A stretch of 64,000 nucleotides of DNA, taken from Chrysaora quinquecirrha. Lineage: Eukaryota > Cnidaria > Scyphozoa > Semaeostomeae > Pelagiidae. Positions 20,679-31,671 of this stretch are shown piece after piece. Both the position numbers and the translations under genes were made by a program. The stretch is taken from NCBI GenBank assembly GCA_014526335.1, contig JACTAT010000050.1, positions 639,348 through 703,347 of the forward strand, given 5' to 3'. The notes under the pieces are model-generated. The model was not told the DNA's origin. It was given only the letters and a program-made list of their open reading frames with translations, and ran no database searches. Every line of letters begins with the position of its first letter. The first letter of the stretch is position 1.

Positions 20679-21059
20679 AAAATTTGACCTTCAAAACGAA
20701 CTGAAAACACTCTAAATTACGTGAAAATTTTTAATGGTTGTTTATATATATTTCATTTGTATTCAAAACTCCAATTGTAAATTATGCTGTTCATTGTAAA
20801 TATTATTGTTTTGCTGTATGTGGATATGTATAGAAGTTGGTTTTTATTAGCCCACTCTCTTGAGAGAACGAGCTATTAGTAGTTTCCTTATCAACTGTAA
20901 ATAAGAAGCTTATTTTTTATTGTTATTATTAGTATTACTTAACACCTTTTCATCATTCCGTCATTCTGTATTCCGTCATTCTGTATTCCGTATTCCGTCA
21001 TTCCATATTCCGTCATTCCGTATTCTGTCATTCCGTATTCCGTCTTTTAAAGATAGCCC
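20679..21059 (-). repeat. E1 right terminal inverted repeat, outer part
   Basis: This is inverse to 9163-9515. It has the mirrored AGCCCACTCTCTTGAGAGA segment (about 20850), a TTATTATTAG run and the TCATTCCGTATTCCG subterminal repeats (20951-21045), and ends at AAAGATAGCCC. Confidence 0.85.
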
Positions 21060-21067
21060 TTGTCCGA

Positions 21068-21778
21068 GTATGTTTTGAGCAAAGTTATACCTACAAAATT
21101 CCGGTTGGTCTTCTTCTTAATCACTGTCAATATATTCTCCTTTGGGAACAGCAAGTTTTTCTTCCTTTCTTTTTCTGAACTGGAGTTGTTTTTTCTTCTT
21201 ATTATTCTTGCTCAGACGATGAATCCTCAACTTTCCTCTTTATTCCTTTTTCAGTTGGGGCTTCATCCACCTTCTCATCTTCATCACTATTTTCTTCGGA
21301 TGAACATTCTTCCTTTTTACCAGGCCTTTTAACTGCTTCCTTATTTGCAAGCTCGGTTTCTTAATTTTGAGTTTAAGGTGACTCAATCTGACATCGTTGC
21401 TGTTAAGTTCTTCTTGGCTTTCCATATTGGCAGCAGATATCAGAACTGAATGATTCTCTTCAACTGACTCAACCGCAGTTAAATATCTGATTCTTTCGCC
21501 TTTATCTAAGCAAATGTCTTCACCTGAGCTATTTATCACTGGGACATTCATAGTAATCCTGTCAAATTAACATTGTTACAAGCAGCATCATATTTCCATC
21601 ATCTCCACTTGATCGAAAACAGCAGTCGGCTCCTTCGTTGCTCCAAAGGATGAATGCTTGATCTTGGAAGATATCATTTTCACTGTGTTGGTTGGTGCTA
21701 CTGTCGCTTTTGCCACATTTACATAGGCCATTTCATTCGTCATATTCTCTTTGAAATACTTTTTGACAATATTACTCT
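21068..21778 (-). pseudogene. LTR-retroelement polyprotein fragment downstream of protease
   Basis: Minus frames (21591-21778, then 21240-21551) continue the protein interrupted by the SINE dimer. 'MNVPVINSSGEDICLDKG' and 'RIRYLTAVE' resemble the end of the protease-to-RT linker in Gypsy-like polyproteins. The tail turns into a lysine/glutamate-rich stretch up to E1's right end. There is no reverse transcriptase here. E1's insertion or an earlier deletion removed the rest. Confidence 0.55.
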
Positions 21779-22188
21779 CGTTTTTGCAGGATTTTTCCAC
21801 AAGTGGCATACCACAATTGATGGGATTTGAACCCAGGACTGCATGATCAGAGAGCCAACGACGTTTCCACTGACCCATAGAGCTGAATGAATAGTTATGG
21901 AGTAACTCTCCAAGTCATACAGCCCCAGGCTCTCATCCCATTTTGATTTTTGTGTTTCGGCTATATTGAGCCTTCTTCAGCACCATAACTATTTATATAT
22001 ATTTGTCATGAATGTCATGAATGTTTATATATCCTTGTGTTCACCATTCATGACAAATATATATCAATTGTTGCTGCTCTGATCATGCAGTCCTGGGTTC
22101 AAATCCCATCAATTGTGGTATGCCACTTGTGGAAAAATCTATCCTTGTGTTCGCCATTCATGACAAATATATATAAATAGTTATGGTG

Positions 22189-22215
22189 CTGAAGAAGGCT
22201 CAATATAGCCGAAAC
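22189..22215 (+). ncRNA. Hammerhead-ribozyme-like motif in the SINE
   Basis: CTGAAGA (22189-22195) fits the invariant C-U-G-A-N-G-A box; AGGCT/AGCC form a stem closed by CAATAT; GAAAC (22211-22215) fits the second invariant box. The same motif is at 21954-21980 (minus) and 49428-49454 (plus, with a weaker stem). I cannot find a convincing stem III with a cleavage triplet nor a stem I, so this may be a degenerate or non-functional ribozyme. Confidence 0.3.
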
Positions 22216-22284
22216 ACAAAAATCAAAATGGGATGAGAGCCTGGGGCTGTATGACTTGGAGAGTTACTCGGCGATTTCATTGAG

Positions 22285-22350
22285 CTCTATGGCTCAGTGG
22301 AAACGTCGTTGGCTCTCTGATCATGCAGTCCTGGGCTCAAATCCCATCAA
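22285..22350 (+). promoter_or_regulatory. tRNA-like internal RNA polymerase III promoter of the SINE
   Basis: TGGCTCAGTGG (22290-22300) fits an A box and GGGCTCAAATCCC (22333-22345) a B box, with tRNA-like spacing. The other units read GGGTTCAAATCCC, a better B box. Acceptor arms do not pair, so it is not a tRNA gene. Confidence 0.6.
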
Positions 22351-22388
22351 TTGTGGTATGCCACTTGTGGAAAAATCGTTTTTGCAGG

Positions 22389-23590
22389 TATGAACGTAAG
22401 ATGTTCTGTTTTATGATCTCTGATAGCTCTTTTAAATTTAGCTTCCGTTTGCATACCCAAAATATTGCTTGTTATTTTGTCAGATATCAGTACTGGTTGA
22501 TATTGCATGACAAACTTCGTGCCATCCTCTCTAGTGAACCTAATGTTCAAGTGGGCAACTCCTTGAAAGTCAAACTTTTCACCCAATATGCCAACACCTG
22601 CTTTGTTGACTGGAGCCAAGGGTGGTTTATTTCTGAGTTTATCGTATGACTGCTTCGTCAACATCGAATACGTGCTTCCAGGATCGTACAGCATGTTCAT
22701 ATTGATTCCTCCCACTTCAGCAGTTATCATTGTTCTTAGTACTGGCTCAATATTGATTGCTTCAACTTGGATGGCTCTGCTCAAGAATGTTTCACCTGCT
22801 GAACTACTGATGTTGTTCATCATGTTTACTTCTTCATCTGTCTGCATAGGGTTTCTACAATGTTTTGATAAGTGTCCCTTTTTCCACAATTATAACATGT
22901 TTTAAGCCAAAAGCAGCAATTAACTGTATGCCCTTCTTTGTTACAATTGGAACACTGTCCTCTATTCATGTTAGCACGACCTGTGCCCTCGCTTCGTCCC
23001 TCAAGCATTCTCAAGTCCAACTTAAACTGCAAATTCTCGATCATTTTCTCCAACCTATCCATTCTGCGATCTGAATAAGATGCAGAAGAAGCTGAGGATC
23101 CAATATCACACGAAAAGGTAGCATTGCTTTGTAATGCATATGGATTTGCAGCATATTTTGAATTGATGAGCTCAAGTATACCTTCAAGGGTACAGTTACC
23201 CAAATCAGTAATAATTTTACCGTGTCTTGAACAGCAGGCCTTAACTGAGTGAGAACATGATTTTGCGCGATTTGATTTATATGTGCACTGTCTGTCACAT
23301 CATATAATTCTTTAATTAAGAATGCAATTCATGAGCGAAAGCGCTAACACTTGATCCAGGTTTGAATTTCAATGTTCTTAGCTTCACCTCTAATGATCGT
23401 TTAGATTTTGCCCCGCAGTATTTTCCTTCTAATATTTCTACTAGGTCTTTATATGTAGCTGTGGTATTGCTCGCGACTGCTGCTGAAGTGGTTCCAAACG
23501 CAGCTTGACTTGTACAACATAATAACGTCTCCTTTAATTTTGCATCATCTATGCCAAGAGCTGTTGTTTGAGCTATTGCTATTTAATTTA
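22389..23590 (-). pseudogene. LTR-retroelement gag and protease
   Basis: Starting near 23590 (minus) the frame gives a gag-like region ('TYKDLVEILEGKY', 'LRTLKFKPGSSVSAFAHEL', 'QIAQNHVLTQLRPAVQDTVK'), then a zinc knuckle 'CSNCNKEGHTVNCC' near 22930, and a second one split by a frameshift. The protease is in 22389-22889: 'NMLYDPGSTYSML' where the usual D-S/T-G is D-P-G, so its active site is altered. Gag would form the particle and protease would process it. The N-terminus of gag and the LTR are missing. The Gypsy-like assignment is tentative. At least three frameshifts or stops. Confidence 0.7.
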
Positions 23591-24020
23591 TGTTTAGTTT
23601 CAAACAGTATACCTTATTTAATTAATTTTGCTGAAAAAATCTTTGAGTTGAGTTGAATTGAGTTGAGCCTCAAATTGACTTTTCCAGATGCAAAAACTTG
23701 TTTCGTTATCTCCGCGAAACGGGGCCATGTGCGGTAAACGCGGCATTCTTATTAATTCTCAAATCTCTTTTAGTCCAATTTTTTAGTATCCAATCAATAA
23801 CAAGTGCGATGTAATCTCCATGTATATAATCTCGGTATCTAATCTCGGTATCTATTCTCGGTATCTAGTCTTGGTAGGACCTACAAATGTTGTGTTTTAA
23901 TGTCCGTACTGTGTAACAGTTGCGGCGACCGAGTCAAAGACAAGCAAAATCCAATCAAAATATAAATGATTAAATATGAACTATGTACAAAAGAATTATG
24001 TTGATAAATATCGAATGCAG
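23591..24020. other. Spacer with short repeats, no gene seen
   Basis: Contains a GAGTTGAGTTGAATTGAG run (about 23645) and three diverged copies of ATCTCGGTATCTA (23822-23870). No coding signal. Confidence 0.5.
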
Positions 24021-24158
24021 GAACTCTTAGAAGCTAACTCGTATGAACTCTTAATAACTCTTATGAACTCTTAGACTCCTCAATTCTTAATACTTAATGC
24101 TCCTCTTAACTCTAACTCTCTCTCAAAATCTCTCCCAACAACCTCTTAAAAGAAATCT
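24021..24158 (-). repeat. Second LINE A 3' end, part 1 (left of the Gypsy)
   Basis: This matches 884-1020 closely (GAACTCTTAGAAGCTAAC, CTCCTCAATTCTTAA, TCTCTCCCAACAACCTCTT). It stops at AAAGAAATCT, where the Gypsy begins; part 2 resumes at 34067. Confidence 0.85.
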
Positions 24159-24672
24159 TTTGGTAAAACGTGGATTTTGACAAATCACCAATAAATGCTA
24201 AGCTATAAGATCTAACTATACAAGAACAATTTAAAACGATCTCACCCAAAACTTTGGTAGGCTTTACTTGCGTGCTGCAGTAGAATATCAGAGAGAGAGA
24301 AACTTTGATTTGCTTTTCTGTGACTCACCAACTTGCATCTGAATCTGAATAATTACTAACCAAAAATCTACCTACTTTGATACTAAATCTTAGTGAACTG
24401 TATACAATATGTTTCTACATATAAGGAATGAAATGATAGGCTATAATGGTAAGAAAAACTAGCTAAATATGGTATGAATAACGAAGGCTATGCTACATGT
24501 GACAAATAAGGTAATTCCTAGAAACGTGCAGGAATTACCTGTGTGGGCAGCATGCAATGATGCAATGCAGGGATGCCTATGCTAGTGCTGCAACAGGATG
24601 TTACCTAAAATTGCTAGCTAAGAATGCATAAACTAAATATGCTAATTTATGCGAATATATGCTACTACTACA
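24159..24672 (-). repeat. Gypsy 3' LTR
   Basis: It pairs in direct orientation with 33585-34066; both begin TTTGGTAAAACGTGGATTTT and end ACTACTACA on plus. This copy has ~30 bp extra (around 24216-24270) missing from the other. By eye the two are about 90-95% alike over the shared part, so the insertion is not recent. Confidence 0.9.
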
Positions 24673-24685
24673 TAGCTCCCCCCTA
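24673..24685 (-). promoter_or_regulatory. Gypsy polypurine tract
   Basis: Read on minus, AGGGGGGAGCTA lies directly before the 3' LTR. This would prime plus-strand DNA synthesis. Confidence 0.8.
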
Positions 24686-24867
24686 GAAGGCGAGCGAAGA
24701 GAAGAGTTCAATAATAGTAAAAATTAAGCAAAATATTTTAACACTACGAATTTACGGAATATACAGATTAACTAAATGTCATAAAAAATATTCAAGAGAG
24801 TGTGTCCAGTGAGGTGTCCAATGCACTGAAAACAGAAGGTTTTGCGACAGGGTCCCTGAACCTGAAC

Positions 24868-26287
24868 TTAGAATCCATAACGGTCCGGAAAATGTACCCT
24901 CCGTCCTGAACGAGTGACGTGTGGCGTAGTCGAAGTCGATGGTTGTTGCTCTTGCTCTGTAGTAGGCGGTGTTGATGTTGGAAGATCCTGATTGGTTGGT
25001 GGAAATGCAGAAGATGATATATATGCGGTGTCTAAGTGTGCTACTTTCAAGCGATCTTTGCTGATTGTTTGTCTTTGACCTTTGATGTCGAGTGCAAAGT
25101 GTTTGTCGGTGCGCTCGAGTTCTTTGAATGGGCCATCGTAAGGTGCTTGCAATGGCTTTCAAAAGGCATCATGGCGTACAAAAACATGCGTACAAGTAGC
25201 AAGATCGGCGGGAATGTAGGATGACGTAGTTTGTTGGCGAAGTGGAATTGATGACAGATGTTGCATGGCGAATTGTAGACGATGAGCATAGTTGGTTGGA
25301 TCAAGATGGACAGTTGTTGGTTGATTTCTCCAAGAACTGTCCGCGCAAGCGAAGTGTTGTTCCAAAAACGAGTTGCGAAGGTGTACAGTTGATATCAGCT
25401 TTGATGGTAGTGCGAATTGTGAGGAGTATGAGAGGAAGGATTTCAGACCATTTGCTAGAATCAGGATTTGCCTTGATTGACAACTTAAGCTGACTTTGAA
25501 ATTGTTCTACCATACCATTTGCACAGGGATGATATGACGTGGTTCAGATGCGTTGAATACCGAGAAGCAATGTGAGTGAATGGAGGAGTGCTGATTCAAA
25601 CTGGGCTCCACGATCGGTGGTAGGTGTTGATGGAATGCCGAAATGAGCAACCCAATGATGGACGCAATGATTAGCAACTGTGTCTGCAGTGATGTCTGAG
25701 ATGGGAATGGCTTCGGGCCAACGGGTGAATCTGTTGATGCATGTGAGTAAGTATCGATAACCATTTGATTGTGGCAGTGGACCAACAATGTCAACATGGA
25801 CATGTGAAAAGCGTGCATCTGCAGTAGCAAAAGTACCAAGAGGTGCAACTGTATGTCGTTGAATTTTTGCTTTTTGGCACTCAATACAAGAGTGAGTCCA
25901 TTGTCGAACTTTGGAGTTGATACTAGGCCAGACATAGCAATCGGTGATGAGATTTTGTATGGTTCGAATACCAGGATGGGGCAGTGAATGCAGATGATCA
26001 AAAACAACACGACGAAATGAGACTGAAACGTATGGTCTTGGTGTACTGGTGGGAGTGTCACATAAGATGGTGCCGGATGAATCTGGAATTGGAAATGCTT
26101 TCAGGCAAATTGGTGATGATTTTTGCAGATGTGGCAGTTGAGGGTCTTCTTGTTGGGCTTTGGCGAGGAGGGAAAAGTCGATTGGTGTTGACGAATGAAG
26201 TGAGTTGATTTCTGTGCATGACAATGCATCAGCAAGACATTTTCTTTGCCGTGAATTGTGAGATGAAATCAAGATGGCGGATTTCAC
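24868..26287 (-). pseudogene. Gypsy integrase and C-terminal tail
   Basis: The frame 25544-26287 holds the zinc-binding H-H-C-C region ('HPGIRTIQN', 'SCIECQKAK'), then the catalytic core with 'HVDIVGPL' and 'TTDRGAQFES' (two D residues). The third catalytic residue lies in 'MVEQFQSQLK' at 25513 in the next frame (25301-25513). The tail (24868-25152), 'DGPFKEL...' followed by 'SKDRLKVAH', resembles the GPY/F-type end of Gypsy integrases, and ends in a proline/threonine-rich segment. Frameshifts near 25530 and 25200-25300. Confidence 0.9.
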
Positions 26288-26414
26288 GAGGTGAATGACG
26301 ATCAGCTGAAGCAGAGAGAGTGTTGGTCAGCGGTTTGTGATCAGTGAGAACATAGAAATCACGACCTTGTAAACAATAACGGAAATGACATATGGCAAGA
26401 TATACAGCAAGTTA

Positions 26415-27685
26415 CTATCGTCCGGAAGTGCTATATTTGGTTTCTGCCGGTTGTAATCGCTTTGAAAAGAAAGCTACTGGTTTGCAAACACCATTGATGT
26501 TTTGCTGAAGAGCAGCTCCTACAGCAACATTAGACGCATCGACCATCAAGCAGTAGGGAGTATTGGAAGAGGGATGAACAAGGAGTGTAGTGGTGGAAAG
26601 TGCAGATTTGATTTTGTTGAAAGCGACCAAAGCGTGATCAGAGAGTTCAAGTGCAGTTTGTTTCTGTTTTCCAGCTAAAAGATCAGTGAGTGGCTGTACA
26701 ATGGAGGCACAATTAGGTATGAAGCGTCTATAGAATTTAACCAGACCAAGAAACTCACGGAAATTACGGAGTGAAGCTGGAGCTGGAAATTCCTGGATAT
26801 CTTTGACTTTAGCAGAGAGTGGCGAAATTGTCTGCGGAGTTATGATGACCAAGAAATTCCAAAGAAGAAGATCCGAAGATACATTTGGCTAGGTTTATGG
26901 CAATACCGTATTCTGATAGACGTGAGAACAAGATTTCGAGATGTGCAAGATGTTCAGACTCTGAAGAACTAGCTATAAGCAAGTCATCGATATATGCATA
27001 GACAAAGTCAAGACCTTGAAGCACCTGGTTTATGAACCTTTGAAACGTCTGAGCAGCGTTACGAAGACCCAAAGGCATGCAACGAACTCAAAAAGGCCAA
27101 ATAGAGTGGTGATTGCGGTTTTTCGAATGTCTGAAGGCTCTACTGGAATTTGATGGTAGGCTCTAACTAAGTCGATTTTGGAGAAGATGGTCTTGCTGTA
27201 TGATGATGATGTGAAGTCTTGAATGTGAGGGATTGGATATCTGTCTGGAATAGTGGTGTTATTTAAAGCTCGATAGTCCCCACAGGGTCTCCAGTCACCA
27301 GGAGTGGCCTTTGGGACCATATGTAGTGGTGATGACCATCTACTCTCGGAATGACGTATGATGCCTAGTTGGAGCATGTGTTCAAATTCCTTTTTGCAAT
27401 GTCCAAACGATCTGATGCAAGATGACGTGGACGACTGAAAACTGGTGGACCTTTGGTATTGATGTGGTGAGTGATTGTGTGTTTGACAGCTGATTCCTTG
27501 TAAGATTGACGAGTGATGGATGGGTACTTCTTCAACAAATCCTTATAAGGTGAAGAGGTGTCAGGAATGGCGAACAACAAGCGTGGAGAAGGTTCAGAAG
27601 ATTGAATGCCTTGAATTGTGAGGTTGGTTGTGGTGTCAATGAGTTGACGATTGCGTACATCTACTTTAAGCGAAAAGTGTGACAA
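26415..27685 (-). pseudogene. Gypsy reverse transcriptase and RNase H
   Basis: Frame 27365-27685 is the linker after protease. Frame 27030-27377 gives '[13 protein letters not shown]', '[12 protein letters not shown]' and '[15 protein letters not shown]' (first catalytic D). Frame 26809-27078 gives '[15 protein letters not shown]' and 'YAYIDDLLIAS', the intact YIDD box. Frame 26415-26852 gives 'FLGLVKFYRRFIPNCA' (connection) and 'LMVDASNVAVGAALQQ', the first RNase H motif. Three frameshifts break it. RNase H continues to ~26290 in other frames. Confidence 0.95.
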
Positions 27686-28010
27686 AAAATCTGCGCCAAA
27701 AATTGGAGTGGGAAGGTCAGCAACGATAAAAATCCATCGGTACGTACGGCGAAGTCCGAGATCCAGCGTGAGAGATCATTCACCATAAATAGCTATGGAC
27801 GATTTGTTGACAGCTTGAAGGGTTAGCAGAGATGCGTTGTTCCGATGTTTGTCGAAACTTTGCAAGGAAGTACGCTTACGTCGGCGCCCGTATCTACCTA
27901 AAAACGTGTACGGGAGTACTTATCGGTAATATAAAATATGAGACTTTGTTGAGATGAGCCAGGGTGACTTGTCGCCGCTAGTCTTTTGCTTGGGCGTTTC
28001 CCTGCTGCTG
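27686..28010 (-). pseudogene. Gypsy aspartic protease
   Basis: On minus, 'VDTGADVSVLP' is encoded at about 27868-27900, the D-T-G active site of a retroviral-type protease, preceded by a TAG codon at the place where leucine is usual. 'DLPTPIFGADFLSHF' follows in the frame that enters the RT region. Stops and an indel separate the parts. Confidence 0.8.
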
Positions 28011-28016
28011 TTGTTG

Positions 28017-28595
28017 TTATGGTTGGGGTAGTGGTTGGCTAAACATTGTGGCTACTGTTGGTTTGAATGAACATGGCTGAGTGCATTTTCGGGCGTTTTG
28101 TCCATATTTGCGATGGTACCAGCAAATGCCATCAGCACGGTTTGGCGAAACTGATTGGTTTCTTGTATTTGAATTGCCGCGAAAAGAACGAGATCGAGAT
28201 CGAAATTGGCTCCTTCCACGAAAACGGGGCTGAGATTGGAGTTGTGTTGTGAGAGCTTGCAATTGTGTTGTGAGCTGATTAATTTGGTTTTGAAGACTTT
28301 CAATTTGATTTGAAGGAGCTGGATTTGAAACTTTAGCTGGAGAAATAGCCGAAACTGAAGCAGGAGGCAAAGCTACTTCAAGTATTTTATCAGCAATTGA
28401 AGCCAATTGGTCTAACGAAACAGAATCTCCTGTAGAGGCCAAAATTAATTGTGCATTTGTGGGCAATCGTTGGAGAAAAAGCTGTTTTAGAATTTGTTCT
28501 TCTAAATGGTTGTCTCCCAAAAGTTGGTGCATTCTGCGTAAAAGCTGTGATGGTTTGCGATTGCCTAATTCCTCCGAAATTAACAGTTTGAAGTA
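28017..28595 (-). pseudogene. Gypsy gag, C-terminal part
   Basis: From the junction with LINE C at ~28595 the frame reads 'LLISEELGNRKPSQLLRRM' and then 'LGDNHLEEQILKQLFLQRLP', a conserved gag segment of this Gypsy type, and ends with a glutamine- and arginine/serine-rich region and 'CWYHRKYGQNARKC', a zinc-knuckle-like sequence. The first ~30 residues are at 32338-32419, but about 80-100 residues between them are missing, so a deletion came with the LINE C insertion. Confidence 0.8.
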
Positions 28596-28686
28596 TCTAA
28601 TCTAATCTAATCTAATCTAAATTTATTTAACCACGGTAACCTCATCAGTCCTAAAGGATTGCTTTTCAGGGGCCGTGCTACCTTCT

Positions 28687-30012
28687 TTATATAAATGTAA
28701 GATTATTCCAAAGTTTAGCTCCACGGAAGGATATAGCTTTTTGCCCATTGCTCGTTTTTCTTAAGGGAAGTGAAAGATCAGTGGCAGTATTCCTCAGTTG
28801 CCTGATGTTTTGATGAGATTTTCTTGTAAATAATTTAGCTAGATATTCAGATGTAAGACCGTGCAACGATTTGTACATAATTGCAGCAGTTTCTTTGCTT
28901 ATTATTTCGTTTAAAGTTGGCCACTGCAGACTTTGTAACAAGGGTGTGGCTGGAGTGTCAAATTTGCTGTTTGTGACAATTCTAGCCGCTCGATTCTTTA
29001 GCATTTGGTGGGTTCGCACATTGGTCACCCAACAGTTCCCCAAAACTGAACAACAGTAACGAAAGTGAGGCTCTACAATGCCTCGATACATCTTACATAG
29101 TGTGTCTCTCGGTAAAAACTTTTTGCAATATTTCAGAACGCCTACTGCACGTGATACTTTTGAACGTATATTGTTGATATGTTCCTTCCAGTCCAGGTTC
29201 CTATCAACAGTCACACCCAAATATTGGACGTCTTCAACGAGAGAGTCACCAATAAAGAACTTAGAAGGTTCAACAGTCTCGTTTGTGATCTTCTTAATGT
29301 TAGGACGGGAACCAATAATCAACGCTGGTGTTTTAAGGATATTTAACGATAGCTTATAACCCCTGAGCCATTGTTTCAAGTTGGCAAGTTCATTGTTTAG
29401 GGTTTGATTTATGTCTTCTAAGCTTTTAGAAGAGTAAGAAATACTTGTATCGTCTGCGTACATTGTAACTTTGCCTTTTGTAAGAGAATAAGGAAGGTCA
29501 TTAATATAAATAAGGAACAAAAGAGGACCTAGGCAGGAACCTTGTGGAACTCCATAATGTATATCTTCAGTGCTAGAACAAGCCCCATTTACTCTGCAGA
29601 ACTGTTTTCTGTTTCTAAGATATGACGTGAACCAAAGAAGCTCAATATTTTCCACACCATACTTCCTTAATTTAGATAGTAAAATATCATGATCAAATGC
29701 CTTTTTTAGATCAATAGAAATAATCGCATTGTAGTTCCCTTTATCCATGTTAACGTACCATTCATCTGTGCTATTTAAAAGGCAGGTAACAGTACTATGC
29801 AGAGCTCTGAAACCAGATTGATTAGCAAATAAGTGTTTATTGTGGTCTAAGCAAAAGTATAGTTGGTTTTGAATAAGTTTTTCAAAGACCCTGGACAGTA
29901 CAGGAAGAACAGATATCGGGCGGTAGTTGGATCTATTATCTGTCTGACAGCTTTTAAAGATTGGGGCGACTCGTGCAGTTTTCCAGCAATCTGGAAAGCA
30001 GCCGGAAGCCAT
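28687..30012 (-). pseudogene. LINE C reverse transcriptase
   Basis: An open stretch of 441 residues: 'NRSNYRPISVLPVLSRVFEK', 'AIISIDLKKAFD', 'GVPQGSCLGPLLFLIYIND' and 'MYADDTSISYSS' (intact ADD box), then the thumb with 'VQYLGVTVDRNLDWKEHI'. It ends 'RGAKLWNNL', near the usual end of CR1 RTs. The domain itself has no stop. The linker upstream (30135-30554) is in other frames, so ORF2 as a whole is broken. Confidence 0.9.
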
Positions 30013-30753
30013 CGAAAGATTAAAGATATCGCAAAGAGACTGGGAAATAACAGGAAGTGCAATTTTAAGAAAACAACTAGAGATGCCGTTGGTTCCACTT
30101 CCCTTCGAGGTTTTGAATTTTCGAAAAACTCTTTCTAACTGAAGAAAATTGATCGCTCGAAATTTAAACGTTGTTTTTGTTCATTAACTGCACATTTACC
30201 TGAAAGAAGGGGGTTTTCAGTTACAGGTATCTTTCTACTGATTTTTTCGCCAATGGTGCAAAAAAAGGCGTTCATATTTTCTGCAATTTCAAGGTTACTA
30301 GATATATGTTTCCCTTCTATGTTCAAGGATTTAATGTGAGTGGTTTTTTATTTCCTATTGATGACTTGATTTATAGTTTTCCAGGTATTCTTAAGATCGC
30401 CCTCACTGGAAGCAATTTTTTCAGTGAAATAATTACGCTTTAAGTCTCGATTGAGCTTGTTAACCTGATTGCGCATGCGCTTGTAGGACTGCATCAGCAA
30501 ATCAGATTTACAACGAATGGCTTGTTTCTTCAACTTATCTCTAGTTCTACACAACGATTGAATCTTTTTTGTCAGCCATGGGCAGAATTTCTCTGAAACT
30601 TTTCGAGTACGTTTAGGAGCATGCTTTTCAAGAATTTGCGTAAAGATGCTTGACCAGCTTAAAATGCAATCATTAATATTTTCAGACTTTCGTACAATGT
30701 CTTTCCAGTCAATCCTTGTGTGATCTTTAACAAATTCAGTTTGATTAAAGTTC

Positions 30754-31640
30754 TTAATCGTTCTTAAAGTGCTGAGTAGAGATGATGTTTGGCTGTTTTT
30801 TGCAAGCTCCTCGAAACTTTCCTATGCAGTAGACTAAATAATGATCACTTAAACAAGTTTTGTATACGCCAGACGTTACTGTGTTAAGTTTACTAGTAGT
30901 AGCTACGTGATCTATAAGGGTGGCGGTGGTCAGTGTTTCACGAGTGGGGCTATCGATTAGCTGATGAAATCCAAACAAATTGTAAATTTCTAAAAGGCAC
31001 GAAGAGTGCGCATGGATTTCAGGAGCATTATTGCTATTATTTCTGGACAAGTTTGGTAGGATATCACAATTTGTGTCGCCTATAAGAATGATTTCTTTGT
31101 CCTCTCCATCAAGGAATTCCAGACATTTTTTAACATGTTCGAAAAGATCAATGGTTGTACTAGGAGGTCGGTACCAGGCCAAAACCAAGAATGGGGCAGC
31201 ACGAACGGGTTTAATCTCAACACAAATAAGTTCTAGAGGCAAGCTAGGAATGTCATCTCGTACAGTAGTCTTATCTAATAAAGAGTCTTTTAGATAGACT
31301 GCAACCCCTCCCCCATTGCGGTTACGATCACATCTTTTTATGGTGTATCCTTCAATAGACACTAAGCTGTCATCAATATGCTTGTCAAGTTTAGTCTCAT
31401 TTATAGCGAAAATGTGCAACCCAAGTTCTTTTATTAGTACTCTTATCTCGTCGATATGCAGAAGAAGACTATTTACAATAAGAGATGCAATTGAAATTCC
31501 TTTCCTTTGTCCTAGTCTAGTGGCACATTTAGTAGAGGGTCGGTTAGGGAGAGCTGTGGAAGAAACATTTTGTACCAGAGGGGATGGTCCACCATTGCCA
31601 CTTTCATAAGACTAATTATTAATAACTAGATCCATTTTTG
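30754..31640 (-). pseudogene. LINE C AP-like endonuclease
   Basis: The frame 30754-31419 begins 'HIFAINETKLDKHI' (catalytic E) and has 'RNGGGVAVYLKDSL', 'EIILIGDTNCDILP' (G-D-x-N) and 'CLSDHYLVYC' (S-D-H). All catalytic blocks are intact. The N-terminal 'ISIASLIVNSLLLHID' continues upstream to about 31500. A frame change follows 'SDH'. It would nick the target. Confidence 0.85.
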
Positions 31641-31671
31641 AAGTAGACGTTAAACTTGGGTCAATCGATAG

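Larger units (their letters stand above)
9163..21059. mobile_element. E1: composite element with ~540-bp terminal inverted repeats and 8-bp target duplication
   Basis: The left end GGGCTATCTTTAAAA (9163) is the inverse of the right end TTTTAAAGATAGCCC (ends 21059). The flanks are TTGTCCGA at 9155-9162 and 21060-21067, a perfect 8-bp duplication; with a TIR shorter by one base it reads as 10 bp. The inverted repeats run 9163-9707 on the left and, on the right, 20679-21059 plus 14499-14689, because E3 inserted into the right repeat. E1's own interior (9708-10306 and 14357-14498) has no gene, so E1 is non-autonomous. Long TIRs with an 8-10-bp duplication suggest a MULE-like or hAT-like origin, unproven. 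Confidence 0.85.
21791..22376. mobile_element. SINE inverted dimer with 12-bp target duplication
   Basis: CGTTTTTGCAGG at 21779-21790 and 22377-22388 flanks the insert. The insert begins ATTTTTCCACAAG and ends CTTGTGGAAAAAT: two copies of one unit lie head to head (minus 21791-22010, plus 22146-22376), with a third partial unit in the middle (22080-22145) joined head to tail to the right one. Each unit has tRNA-like A and B boxes and a hammerhead-like motif. A long, variable duplication fits target-primed reverse transcription, and the inversion fits twin priming. Confidence 0.75.

Noticed and set aside
22285..22350. True tRNA gene
   Set aside because: A and B boxes are there, but acceptor and anticodon stems do not form, and the sequence is repeated within a mobile unit; it is a SINE head.
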